NCBI GenBank assembly: GCA_020466095.1
Contig: CM035808.1
Location: 29,958,959-30,022,958 of the forward strand
Length of the DNA: 64,000 bases
Reading direction: 5' to 3'
DNA from: Chlorops oryzae
Taxonomy: Eukaryota > Arthropoda > Insecta > Diptera > Chloropidae
Shown here one piece after another: positions 22,396-33,593 of the stretch; the first letter of the stretch is position 1, and each line of letters opens with the position of its first letter. The notes below the pieces were generated by a model that saw only the letters and a list, made by a program, of their open reading frames with translations, was not told the DNA's origin and did no database searches. Made by a program: the position numbers and the translations under genes.

Positions 22396-22565
22396 CAGTG
22401 GCGTAGCGAGACATTTCAGCGCCCGGGGCCGGATGGGGGCACAATGCAGTAAATGCCGCCCCCTCCAATCGGGCACAATAAAAATACCTTCATTAAAATT
22501 TGAAATATGATTTGGCGCCCGGGGCGACTGCCCCCTTCGCCCTTCCCACCCTCACTACGCTACTG
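22396..22565. mobile_element. hAT-type MITE, TSD GATAGACA
   Basis: Ends CAGTGGCGTAGCGAG and CTCACTACGCTACTG are inverted. Perfect 8-bp duplications GATAGACA lie at 22388-22395 and 22566-22573. It is 170 bp and inserted in the tetranucleotide tract of the mini-me-like repeat. Confidence 0.94.
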
Positions 22566-22887
22566 GATAGACAGACGGACATGTCTAAATCTATTCAGTT
22601 TTCGATCCTAATCAAGATTATTCATATTTGTCTTTATCTTTGGAGCTTAGTTCTATCTATTACAAGATCCGCACGAAATTAATATACGCTGGGTATAAAA
22701 AATTAAAATCTTAAATAAGCAAAACGAATTTCTTGCCTCAGCTCAATTTATTTATTGCTTCGATGAAGTTTTAAAACGCCCATTGTTTCGAGTACTTACA
22801 TATATTGTGTGTATGTTTGCATGCCATTCTAGTACAGCAATTGAGTGAGAGTGACTTTAAATGTTAAACCAATAAGCCAATAAAGTT

Positions 22888-22912
22888 CCATTCCATTCCA
22901 TTCCATTCCGTT
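22888..22912. repeat. CCATT pentamer microsatellite
   Basis: About four to five consecutive TTCCA units, ending in TTCCG. Confidence 0.85.
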
Positions 22913-23570
22913 CATCAGCGACATCATGATGCATCTCCCACAGAAGAACCCAATTCAAAGTCCATTATCTACGCTCCGTTGCCAGCACATTTTGTGTTTT
23001 CTGTTACATTTTAATTACACATTTATATGTACTTTATGAATTTCGCATGAGAGTGTCAGTGTCGCTCTGTAATTCAACGCATTCGCTTGATAAAAACGCA
23101 TTAAATTAATTGCAGCTAATTTAACGTTTATGGCACCCCCAGAGCAAAAGAAGACATACGACTTTTGTGCTTAGAATCAACTCTGGAACGGCGGGATCGC
23201 ATTTAATTGATCTAATTCAAGAAACTTTGTTAATTTCGAATTCGTTTTTTTAGGTTCTGCCTTTCTCCCTTTTTTTATGGGGCCACTAACGTGCGCTGTA
23301 ACCAAACAATGTACGCACGAATGATCGAAATAAAATAGCCTTTAATAAAACTAAAAATTTCCAGACATTTTCCCTACATAATAGTTCCATAATCAAAAAG
23401 GTGCAAAGATTAATGGCTGGTCACATTTTTTCCTGCTTTTACATACGATTTCAACAGATTTTGGGGGTGTGTCATGGGGCTTAATAGGTTAATTTCCCTT
23501 CTTCGCAATAATTTTAATGTATTTAATGTATTGGAGGAATATTCCCCTTAAAAACTCGCAACAGTGTGCA

Positions 23571-24245
23571 CAGAAAGATTTTTGTGCGCAAATACAACCA
23601 ATTTTTTAATCAATATAACAAATTCGTTGTTAAAACTCAGCATATCACACTTTTTGTTATATTAACAAATCGTTTAATTGGGACAATTACTTGAAGTATT
23701 AACGCTCAATAAACATTTTCAAACAACGACTTGTAATATCACCAACCAAAGGTATTAAAAATCAACCAATTATTTTAAATAAATAAAAAATGAAAAATGC
23801 CATATCTACATATTCCATAATAAAAATTTCAATCTGCAAAGTCAGTTTACGGAAGATTTTTATACATTATAACATCATAAACATATGTGAGCTAATTTTT
23901 GATTATTTTGTCCCTTCTTGTATGCAAGTCCGCATAAAGCTAATGAGAATTTTACAAAAATTTATATATGCAATTTCAAAAATTTCAAACAAAAGTTTTG
24001 TCAAGTGTTAATACCTTCGGTGTTCAATATTACAAAAATTTCAAGCAAATGTTTTGTTAAGTGTTAATACTTTTGATATTTAATACAACAAAATAATCAA
24101 CCAAATTTTTGTTCAAAATTTCATATTACGAACTTTTCCCGAATTTCGTGATTTGATTGAAATTTTTAATTGGGACAATCAAAAAACCGATGAATCGAGT
24201 TTAACAAACGCCATTAATTGGAATTTTTCGTAGCCAGTTTTTCTG
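23571..24245. mobile_element. Candidate MITE with CAGAAA ends
   Basis: The ends CAGAAAGATTTTTG and GCCAGTTTTTCTG are inverted over the first few bases, and TGTGCA is duplicated at 23565-23570 and 24246-24251. Subterminal blocks share ATTGGGACAAT and AACCAATT motifs. An imperfect 56-bp tandem duplication lies at 23978-24089. The superfamily is unclear. Confidence 0.6.
23978..24089. repeat. Two-copy 56-bp tandem repeat
   Basis: The unit starting AAAAATTTCAAACAAA recurs 56 bp later as AAAAATTTCAAGCAAA, and both continue into GTGTTAATAC. It lies inside the CAGAAA element. Confidence 0.75.
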
Positions 24246-25210
24246 TGTGCACAAGGCTTTCTCAGTTCAGGAGCTTATAATTTTTATTACTCCACAATAT
24301 TCCTTTGTAATTTCTTGAAATGCAATAAAATAAATGCCTTTAAGCGAGGATTACACTACCGAGCAATTCACCGGTTTATGTCAATTTTTTGCGCGTTTTA
24401 TTTAATTTTTCAAATTTATTACATTTAAAACAATATTTAATTTATATTTATTTATATACAAAAGGAGTTGATTGAATTTGTTGGCTTCATCGTTAGACAA
24501 ATGAAAACGTTTCGTTACATTGTATTGTATAGCAATCGGGAAATGATGTAAAGTGCCGGGAGAGCCTTAAATCGAAAATAAATTCACAATAAGGAAAGCT
24601 GAAAGAGAGGAAAAGAAAAGGCTTATTTATGAAGTATATTTTAATATTTCTTTAGTTTGTAAGACATGGAGTTAATTTCTCGAGCTCTTTACAATTATAG
24701 CTCGGTCAATGTTGAGAACTTTGGATCTTGATAAAAAATCCATTCAATGTTGTAGAAAGTGACAAATTTCAGTATATCAAATAAGTAAAAGCTGTGATAC
24801 TACCATTCAATTGAACGTTATGTTTATATGAAAGCTCTTCAATACTGTTAAATCCCTCATTAAAGATACGATTTTCTTAAGAGTAGGTCCTTGTAGATCT
24901 TCAGGTGTGTTTGATATCGATTTAAATGAGAAATAAGTGAATTGTCTGCATTATTTTGCTCCTTTTGACAAGACGACCCAATAGATCCTACTTAATGGGT
25001 GTTATACTGTAACTGTTATATTTTAAGTCCAACAAACATTTAATTAATTGAGCTGTGATAGTCCAAAAATCAGACTAACTTGTAATGAATGGTTTCTCCT
25101 TGTTTTTGCCACGGGGAATCGATATGCATCATTAGTTTTTTTTGATTGATTGATTTATTCATATTATTTTTACTCCAGTTTTGGACTCATATATTATATA
25201 TGAATGAGTT

Positions 25211-25411
25211 AACGGCATCTATGCCGTAGTTGGTTGAGATGACAATTTACGAAGCCAGACGCTCCGGGTTCAACTCCCAGCTCTGGTCGTGATTGTTTGG
25301 ATCATTTTTTCTGTTTCATTTTCTCTTTGTTTTCCCATTATACGTGGTATCAAATAGGTCCAGTTGGAGCATAAGTGTGTCACCCTTGTTGGCAGCGACA
25401 CTAACCTAACC
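25211..25411 (+). mobile_element. tRNA-derived SINE with CTAACC tail, copy 1
   Basis: The head has an A-box-like GCCGTAGTTGGTTGAGATG and a B box GGGTTCAACTCCC. The body runs through TTTCCCATTATACGTGGTAT to GTGTCACCC and ends CTAACCTAACC. Imperfect target duplications TATATGAATGAGTT (25197-25210) and TATGTATGAGTT (25412-25423) flank it. The host is an older repeat that recurs near 44130-44370 without the SINE. Confidence 0.82.
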
Positions 25412-27000
25412 TATGTATGAGTTCAAAAGTCGTATTCTGGACTAATCCCAAAATGTACCCTTAAGACTCCCAAGCTTTCTTCCGAAATCACAATTTTGAT
25501 AAGATCCCGCATCTAAGAAATATTCACGCTATAAGTTCAAAACTTTGCCAGGAACGGTGCCAGATATAAGAGGGTTAATTTTTAGTCTTATTTTTGATTT
25601 TGTATCGATAAATCTTCAAGTTTTGCTTCCTTTCGATGAACAACTTACTTAGGTGGAAACCATAAAAGGCATTGATATGTGCATAAAATGCCATATGGTC
25701 GCTTGAATTCACCATCAGGCGTCTGAATAGATCCTGAATTATGTTTTTTCCAGCATTGTGCACTCCAACCTAATTACCAAATTAAATGCAAAATTTTTTA
25801 AATTTTCGCACAGAAAGAAAGAATAAAGCAAAAGAATTTCAAATAAAAAAACAAAATTATTTCACAAATCAGAAAAGGAAAAGGAGATTCTTGAACCTAC
25901 CGCCCTCGTTTTGAACACAAAAGTTGCAAAGAAGTAAAAATAAAATGGCAAAAATTGATTTTGAATTAATTGTTTTCATTTCCATTATAGAATTTTAATC
26001 GATTTCACTTTGGATTTCTTCGGCCATAGACAGAACATAGCATATTATTGATTTCGATTTTTCGATATTTCGTTCTTCTTTAATGTTCACGCATCGCGAA
26101 ATGGAAAGAGACTAACGAGATTTTAAGGTGCCCACCCAAAACTGTCCCGCTCCAAACACGACACAACTCAACTCAACTTAACGTGACAATCAGTAAACAG
26201 AAAACCATCCATCCAATCTATTGTGCATTAATTTAATAAAAATAAAAATTATTCTTAAAGAGTCCTTAGAGCAAAAATGAACGTAGCACAAAAAAAAAAA
26301 AAATATATATCAACAACAACAACAACTACCCGAATACGTAAATTACATGAAATTGTTCTATAAGCTGTGATAAGTACGCGTTTCTTGTGAGCGCCTTAAT
26401 CAATTACGAGCACTTGAGTCGTTTAGCCATCACCTCTTTTCTTGCATGACATATTTACGTTGTAGAAATATCTCACACATGCATAAATATGCTATGTACA
26501 CATATGCATGTGTGTGTGCGCAATAATTTTGATTGTTATTCGGCTTTATGATGGGCCCACAAAGTTATCCCTAATTGAAATCCCCTTTTTACGACGAGCT
26601 GCGATTCTATTTTCATCGCTTCCAATTTGATCTGATCTGATTTTCCCTCCATTGTTGCCCACACCATCGCATAGGCCCATTAAACGGAATGTATCAGATA
26701 ACGTTTTCGGGTTTATGCGAAATAAATTCTTTGTGCTCTCGCTTAATGTTCATTTCGATTTCATGAATATTTAGATTTAGTCGTTTTATTGATGAATGGA
26801 AATCGGAAATCTGAAAGTAATGGATAAATTTGATACATAAAATCTGGATACATACAATGTTATGAAGATGATTGCAAAGGAAACTTAAGTATTTTGTCTT
26901 TAGCATAAATATATTTGAATTTAATTTTAAACATATGTACAATGTACATATTATACAAATAAAAAATCAATCACTTTCAAATATGTATGACATTCGATCA

Positions 27001-27350
27001 GAGCTAGGTACAGCAATCGATCCGAGACCGAACCTCTTAAGCCCTTCTCATTGTATGAACTCTAAAGAAGCTTTTCTAAGGAATTTCTGGAAAATATATT
27101 TAACCCCTCAAATGAAGAAAACAAGGGATCTGATCTTTCAAGACTGAGCAGATCAGACATTAGAGTCATTATTGGATGTGCAGATTCTCTGAGGAGTAAA
27201 AAGAAGAAATCTCAATTCATGTTAAAGCAGAATGTCCAGCTCTACTTCATGAGAGAAAGAGAACACCGCTCAAGGAAGTCACACAGACAAACGAACTGTT
27301 TGGACTACACATAGAAGAGATTAGATCTTACCTAATGAAAACCGGAGTGA
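27001..27350 (+). pseudogene. Decayed non-LTR retrotransposon fragment
   Basis: Shifted frames encode LSRSDIRVIIG and, further on, EEIRSYLMKTGV, which resemble the C-terminal part of jockey/R1-type LINE polyproteins. Frames are broken repeatedly. I saw no tail or duplication, so the assignment is tentative. Confidence 0.4.
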
Positions 27351-27589
27351 TGCATGTCCTCCCATGAAAATAACCTAGGGTATGGCACAAAAGTTCCTCT
27401 AGAAAACGCTGTACAGCGAACAGTTGGTGTCCCGAACTTTTTCAAATAATAATTATAAGCCCTCAGATGCACTGAAAAACTGCCCCAAAATTGGAATTTT
27501 TTGAAAAACTTTGAATTTGAGTGTGAATTTGAGCCGCCGATTAGACTTCCAAAACTTTTAAAAAGTGGGAATGGCAAAGATATTATTTT

Positions 27590-27750
27590 GATAAAGAAAT
27601 TGAACAAAATTCGGTATATGGGGCGCTTCATGGCCTTCAAAATCTCTAGAATATTCTTTCTCAATGGTCCTGTTTTAAAAATTATCTAACCATGTGTGTC
27701 TGAGTCTGGTATTTTATTGTCAGGCTCGTCCTTTACGCCCATACTTATTT
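27590..27750 (+). repeat. Partial mini-me-like repeat 3' part
   Basis: The order TCGGTATATGGGGCGC, CCTTCAAAATCTC, CATGTGTGTCTGAG, GGTATTTTATTGTC matches the end of the mini-me-like copy at 46289-47142. Confidence 0.6.
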
Positions 27751-27870
27751 AATTCTTACTCTTTGCCTCTTTATTTATCGCTTTTGATTCCAGCTGTATG
27801 GAGTTTGATACCTCTACATTTTTTTTTTCCTTTAAACATATTGAATATTAATCATCAAGGAGGCTCGAAG

Positions 27871-28007
27871 GTTAGGTTAGGTTAGTGTGGCTGCCACCAA
27901 GGGTGACAAACAACGAAAAAAATAAACTGAAAAAACACTACAAACATCCCCGATCTCAGCTGGGAGTCGAACTCAGGGTCTCTCGCTTCGCAAATTGGCA
28001 TCTTAAG
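27871..28007 (-). mobile_element. tRNA-derived SINE with CTAACC tail, copy 2
   Basis: On the minus strand it carries a B box GAGTTCGACTCCC, then a T-rich body, TGTCACCCTTGGTGGCAGCC and a tail ACTAACCTAACCTAACC. A perfect 9-bp duplication GGCTCGAAG lies at 27862-27870 and 28008-28016. It is shorter than copy 1, with its 5' part trimmed. Confidence 0.87.
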
Positions 28008-29490
28008 GGCTCGAAGAACACTCATAAATGAAACTTCTAATAAAACAATCTTCGAAATGCTATCTGGATAATAACAAAATATTTGCGAAAAAGTATTAAA
28101 ATCCTCAAAACCGAGCGTCGGTATCAAGGGCGTATTTCAGGAGACAGGGAGGGCCATGATAAACATAAAAAGGCCCCCCCTTCATCATAGGCTAGATACG
28201 CTATTGGTCTGTATTGGTATTAATGAACCTTCCTTAGGCTAACTAATTTGACGGCACAATAAAATTTGGTGAATATTTTGTGTGAAATTTAATTTTAAAT
28301 TGCCCCAAAAAAAAAAACGAGTCGTCGATACGTTTGAACTAGTGCTTCCAGCTTCTACTACAAATTTTTCCCTCACATATCAACTTTCATCGATTATGAC
28401 AAAGGGTGTTCGGACGGAGAACTGCACTTAAAGTTCGAAAAGTTTTCATTGATAAGAATAGGCAATTCGAAAACCTAAAATTTTGAAGTAAAATCATATT
28501 CCCTCTACTAGTGCAGGCTACGAGGAATTCTTTGTGGTATGTCAAACCCCAGTGGCTCAACTATTCCATGAAGCTCCTCTTGTCATTTGGGAGCACCGCA
28601 TACGCATTTCCACATGATTTTGAAGTGGAATTTTGAACATTTGAACAATTTGCCAATCAAAATTAAACTAAAAAAAAAAATTTAAAAAAAAACATCACAA
28701 AAGCACCGAAACAGCGGCTCCCACGGAAACTACGCGTCACACGCAGTTTGAAAAAAAGTAAATATGGACGAAAAAACAAAAAAACACACAAAATGTTCGA
28801 ATTTAACCCACAAAACCCAACGAGCGATTTCGTGCCATACAAAATGCACTGCAACTCGCCATGATTGCGTTGGCCTTCAGCGATCAATGTCATTTCATTT
28901 AAACAAAAGCACTGAAATTCGTGTCACTTTTTCGCTAGGATTAGATGAATCTCACCGAAGGGGACACACGAATGTTCCAGTGTTACGAAAAGATTGCATT
29001 CGAATGATCTCACAGTTGAATTAGCCGTAGGGGGTGCATTGATATGTGTAATTCGACATACACGGAAGGCGCAAAACGAGAGCTCAGTAGGGAGCACAAT
29101 AGAATACTCGTGAACGAAAATTTGTGAGTGCAGATTCTTATTTTTTTTTACTGAAAATATGTACTAAAATATTCAAAAGAAATATTCCCAATTTCTCGAT
29201 GAATCCCCCCTTTTTCCAACTATCGAAAACGGAGTACCAATTTCCGATTACCAAACACTCATTTCAGGCAATATCAAAAGGCATCGGAACTTAAGTAATC
29301 ATTGTTCGGATGTAAGTTTTTCCAACAGGGTCAGCATGTGACGCCATAAAAATAACGCCAATCTAGTGTGTAAAATATATAACGTTTTTTATTGTTTAAA
29401 TCACTCGAATGATTGACATTTACCTACTTTAAGCAGCGAAAAAAAAATGGGGGAAAAACAAAAACAATAACAATAACAATTTTCATTCTT

Positions 29491-29834
29491 TTAATAGGAA
29501 AAAACCTGCAAATATTGAATAAACTCATTTTCAACGACCCCTAAAAAGTCATACGAACGTCCACATTTTATCGCTAACTCGACCGTTCTGAGCATAGATC
29601 GCTTCGCTTCCTTTTCATAGCTCGAAGCACATTCGATTTTGGTCGTCGTTTTCCGGCAGTTGGACGAGAGCGTTGGTTTGTAAAAAATGTTTTCAGTACG
29701 GGGGAGGCTATCGCAGTGCTTGAAAGTGATCACACCGAAGGTGTTTTCGCGTAGGAAGTGTAATAAAAAAACTAATAATAATATTAGAAATATATACCTA
29801 TAAAAATTGAAAGAAAATCTGCACAGAAATTAAA
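29491..29834 (-). CDS. Candidate small secreted cysteine-rich ORF (start not found)
   Basis: A minus-strand frame stays open from about 29834 to the stop at 29491. It begins with a strongly hydrophobic, signal-like stretch (YIFLILLLVFLLHFL), then a chain with four spaced cysteines (FKHC, SSNC, KIEC, AIKC) and many charged residues. No ATG starts it; a plausible acceptor (TTTTTATAG) just upstream suggests a further exon. It lies head to head with SVWC gene 3, about 150 bp apart, so the two could share a promoter region. The cysteine spacing does not fit SVWC, so I assign no family. It could be non-coding. Confidence 0.35.
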
Positions 29835-29991
29835 ATTTTGAGTTCAATATTTTGACCAAATCGAAAATTTCTTTTTTGGGAGTATTTTTTAAAATAAGTT
29901 TTCGGTCCTTCTTTTCCAACTGGCAACCGAAAACTGTTGAAAGAGCATCCCAAAAAACAAAAAAAAAAAAACCAAAATTATAATAATTAAA

Positions 29992-31285
29992 ATGGCGAAA
30001 ATTGTGACTTACATATTCCTAATTAGTTCAATTGTACTTTGGTATTTTTTACTATTCGGTGGAAGTAAAAATATTCGAGGTGTTGCCGCTATGAACGGAC
30101 ATGGAAGTCCTTTGGAAGGACGCGACCGTCATCATCACGAACGTGGTGGTCATATAAGACGTGAGTGTAATAATATTTGACATTCTGAATGATTTATTAA
30201 GCTCAAAATACGTTTCGTTTTCATACTTTTCTAGGAGACATCAATCACTGTTGGCGGCGATACGATGGCTATAATCTTCAGCAGACTCAAGTTAATAAAA
30301 AGGAACAAATGAAAAAACCATATGGAATTCTGTGCAATTTTAAATGCACTTGGTTTTTTACAATGAAGTAAGTTGAATGATTAAATCTAGAGGAGTTTCA
30401 AAAATTAAAATCAATTCGACAATTCAAAGGTTTTTTAAAATCCCTTTTAAATATATACCCTGCTTGAATGAGTGTTTTTAGCTTTGGGATAAGTTTGAAA
30501 GGGATTTTAGAAGACTTTGTGAATTGTGTAAATATTTATTTTATGATCATAATTAATTCAATTATATAGCATCCTGGCAAAGCAGAGCCCCATTTCGTTC
30601 ATAGAAGACCTTCATGGAAGGCCCATGCTTGCCATAGGGACCAGAATGGTTCTACCGACCATATGTTTTTTGTTTTCTCAATTGAGGAAATCTTTGTATT
30701 ATTTATTATTCCTTTCTTGTTTTTGGTTCGACTTGGGTCAAGGTCCTTTTCCTAACCAGCTTAGCTGTTGTTCAAATGCAAAAATTCTATGGCATGCAAC
30801 GATCAAAAGGACACTCCATATACTATAAAGATTACTTATATTGCTATTCATCATTATTCTTGCTATTCATCATCATTCATTATTAATCCAATTTGTATGA
30901 ATTTATTATCTGGATAATTTAACCCTCTACTTCCTGGCTCCGTCTCTAGACGGACTGGTATCGAAGAAATTACAAAAAAAAAAAATACTAATAATTTCAG
31001 ATTCATGTTTTTATACCCGAAATTAGTCTAATCTGAACTTTTCAGTGAAAAAAAAATTGTGGCATTAGATCATTACAGATAAAAAAAGATGAGAAAACGG
31101 TCCTTAAAGTAGTCAAATTTTTCTAAAGGACATATGTAGCTCAACAAAAGAATTTATTTTCATCTTTTATTTTCAGCTTCCCGACCTGTGAATTTATTTA
31201 TGATTACAAATTATCATGCTACTTATTTACGTCACTGCCGGATTGTACGTCAGTCCAATGTACGCTTTTAACATATTTTAGTTGA
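29992..31285 (+). CDS. Divergent SVWC-like secreted protein 3, 3 exons
   Basis: Exons are 29992-30160, 30235-30367 and 31177-31285, with GTGAGT and GTAAGT donors, introns of phase 1 and phase 2, and a total of 411 nt (136 residues). The N-terminus has a hydrophobic leader (about 4-22), then a His/Arg-rich linker (42-57). Cysteines are at 62, 90, 94, 105, 115, 124 and 129. Intron phases and the position of the second intron, just before the fourth cysteine, match SVWC genes 1 and 2. The usual Cys-Cys pair is reduced to one cysteine (SLPDC, then SVQC) and the C1-C2 loop is 27 residues instead of 17. The ATG context (AAAATGG) is good. AATAAA lies 12 bp after the stop. An unassigned 203-bp open stretch within intron 2 is probably incidental. 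Homology is inferred from architecture. Confidence 0.78.
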
Positions 31286-31296
31286 ATTGTATTTTT

Positions 31297-31302
31297 AATA
31301 AA
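31297..31302 (+). promoter_or_regulatory. Polyadenylation signal of SVWC gene 3
   Basis: AATAAA occurs 12 bp downstream of the stop codon and is repeated as AATAAATAAAT. Confidence 0.65.
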
Positions 31303-31479
31303 TAAATAATTATTTTTTAAAGTTATTAATAAGCATTTTACAATAAAAGTTTAAAACAAATTAAATTTTTTATTCATTTTTTATGAACTAATGAAACGAA
31401 AAACGGACTGATTCACATATTTGGGATAATATGGTTGTGAAAATGCTTAACCCTCTCTAGACTTAGAGTAAGAGAGACT

Positions 31480-31940
31480 AATTGAGGTTGATCGCGCCCA
31501 CTTAAATCATTTTTGAACAATGAACAATAAAGAATTCTTATAAATTGCTAGCCTTTTACAATTCTTCAAACAAAAAATTAAGCAAGCCAAGCTTTAAGAT
31601 TTCTATGATCATTTCCAGTAGTTTTTAGGACATATCTCTTTTTTGGAGGTGAAGATAAACTTGTCGGATCGAGCCCATTTTCAAACTATGTTGTATTATA
31701 TTTTAGTCCATCTCCAAACCGAATTATGTCAAGATAGCTTGCCTGCTCCGAAAAGTCCATAAAGTGCATAGAGACAGATGAACGAAGAGAGAAACAAACC
31801 AAATGCTAGAACTAAGAACAGAAAATAGTGGTCGAATCAAACCTAATGAAAATACTCATCATTTATGGAAAATCTCTTTTTTTAAGACCTTTCGATTGAG
31901 ATCTTTGACGTTACATTCGGCCGGACAATCGCAAAAAATC
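31480..31940 (+). repeat. Dispersed repeat, copy 1
   Basis: Blocks TCGGATCGAGCCCATTT, GTCAAGATAGCTTGCC, ATTTATGGAAAATCTC and TTTGACGTTACATTCGG recur in the same order at 44480-44850. It looks like a mini-me-like relative but I could not define termini. Confidence 0.65.
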
Positions 31941-32943
31941 TTCTACATATAGTTTTGAATTATTTTCTTCCAATCGTGTTGAGGAAAAATTCGTGTTATA
32001 AAAATCAATTCACATTTGTCCCACTTAAGGACTTTTATAAGCTTTTTAAATTTAAGCTCTTGTTCGTTTATATCGAGTACAACTTTACGGAATCGCAGCA
32101 ATCTACAAAACGTAATTTGAACAAAGCTGGGAATATAATAATCAAAAACACTGAGCAAACATTTGCTCCCCTTCTCTCAGTTCCAATCGTTGTCAGGAGG
32201 AAGTTCAATTATTTTGGTCTCTCCTCTTAAGAATTCTGGTGCTGCTTTTATAAAATAAGGAAGGACTGAAGAAAGTATGAAAACAATAAACAAAAACAAA
32301 AAAGAAACTTTTGAGATAAACAAATCCGCGCCGAAGTCGATCCTTATAAAGGATTTCAAAAAATACAACGAAGCGAAATTTATCGCTGTAAAAGTGAGTT
32401 TGGAAGGTGAACGTGCCAGCAATAAATATAATTCTTTTTGTTTTGTTTGTTTAATTTCAACACATGCGAAAAAAATGGAAACAGTTTTTTTCAAAGGAAA
32501 GCGGTTTTTAAATGCTAAGGATAAGTTTAAAAACATGCCATCACGAATTCCATGACCTAAAATCTTAAAGAAACGAGTTGCAAGAATAAGAAAACTAGAA
32601 AGGGTGTTATAGTAATGCGAACCTACCAGTAAAATACTCCATATATACATACATATATAAGTATGTATGTACATAGAAAACATATTTGGAGTGCTCAGAA
32701 ATATGAATCCAAAATGAGTACGAAATATAAAAAAGGCACATACGAGGCTCATATTTATGAGTCTGAAATGATTCAAATATAAGTGGAAAAGTTTCCCATT
32801 TTTGGAGGTGCCCCTAAAAATGAGCCCATTGGTCCCTGGTCATGCCCATCGAAATTGGTATACAGAATTCCCTCAGAGCAGTTCCACTTCTTTTATAAGA
32901 AAACTTTATAAAGATCATCCGTCTTCCTGAAGCAAGGATAGTA
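31941..32943. other. Unassigned sequence with long chance ORFs
   Basis: A 199-codon minus-strand frame (32776-32177) overlaps two plus-strand frames. None has a recognisable domain, and all are low-complexity in composition. Part of 32640-32790 resembles the CCCAGCAAACAT MITE interior. Confidence 0.5.
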
Positions 32944-33379
32944 GATTATAAGGTTACGACAATCAGAGTTCAAAATTTGATTCTTCTGCGCATGTACACT
33001 TGTGACGTAGCTTTAAAAGTGTTTTGATTGGTTAAAATTATTGAAAATTTTTGACAGATAAAAGTTTTCAAGACAAAAAATTTAAATTAAAGAATTTATG
33101 TGTTTACAGCGTTGCCACTGATGTTCGAAAAAGGTACTACCAATTTGAAACTTTCACAAATCCTGGTTTTTACATACTTATACATATATTCCTTAAAATA
33201 AGATACTCTTGTAAAATAATTAATTAACAAAAATCATTTAATAACTTGAATTAATAGTAAAACTAAAAAATGTTCACAAAAGTATATTTAAAAATTTACA
33301 CATCTTAATGGCAGCACCAAAAAAACGTCAAAAGTGCTCAAATAGAAGTAAAATCTGTGCATGTCGTAATCTTATATTC
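32944..33379. mobile_element. Candidate TA-flanked MITE
   Basis: Left GATTATAAGGTTACGACA and right TGTCGTAATCTTATATTC are inverted with two or three mismatches, with TA at 32942-32943 and 33380-33381. It is about 436 bp and non-coding. Confidence 0.6.
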
Positions 33380-33593
33380 TATAATTCTTGGTCTGAAGGC
33401 TATGGCATTGTCTAGGTGAAATTTCCAGAACATTTCTGTATTTATTTTCAATGGTCCACCTCGAATGGTTCTTGGACGTTATGCACGTACGCACGCACAC
33501 AATATACGTACTCCACACAGAGTGTGTCGGCTAAAAAAAAGTAACCGTTAAAAATGAGTGTGAAGCAAACTTAAAACGTATATACGTTCTTAA

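Larger units (their letters stand above)
21790..22700 (+). repeat. mini-me-like dipteran repeat with two nested MITEs
   Basis: The segment runs from AAGCTAACGTCGGCCAAGCC through a CAGACGGAC / GATGGA tetramer-rich tract (22320-22395, 22566-22580) to a GGGTATAAAAA end. This layout, with a degenerate GTCY tract, resembles mini-me elements described in Diptera. MITEs at 21941-22098 and 22396-22565 interrupt it. A related uninterrupted fragment is at 60636-60760. Confidence 0.6.
22913..29490. other. Gene-free repeat region
   Basis: No gene is supported across this 6.6-kb stretch. It contains an inverted-repeat element (23571-24245), two tRNA-derived SINEs (25211-25411, 27871-28007), a decayed LINE fragment (27001-27350) and a partial mini-me-like fragment (27590-27750). 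ORFs near 28663-29024 on both strands have no recognisable domain. Confidence 0.55.

Noticed and set aside
28663..29024. Overlapping frames with several cysteines
   Set aside because: Cysteine spacing does not fit SVWC, the plus-strand frame is Lys/Thr-rich from an A-rich tract, and no leader is present.
30625..30828. ORF within intron 2 of SVWC gene 3
   Set aside because: The spliced frame passes around it, and it has no domain; probably a repeat remnant.
32177..32776. 199-codon minus-strand ORF
   Set aside because: Composition is low-complexity and Phe/Leu/Ile-rich, two plus-strand frames overlap it, and no domain, splice site or promoter supports it.
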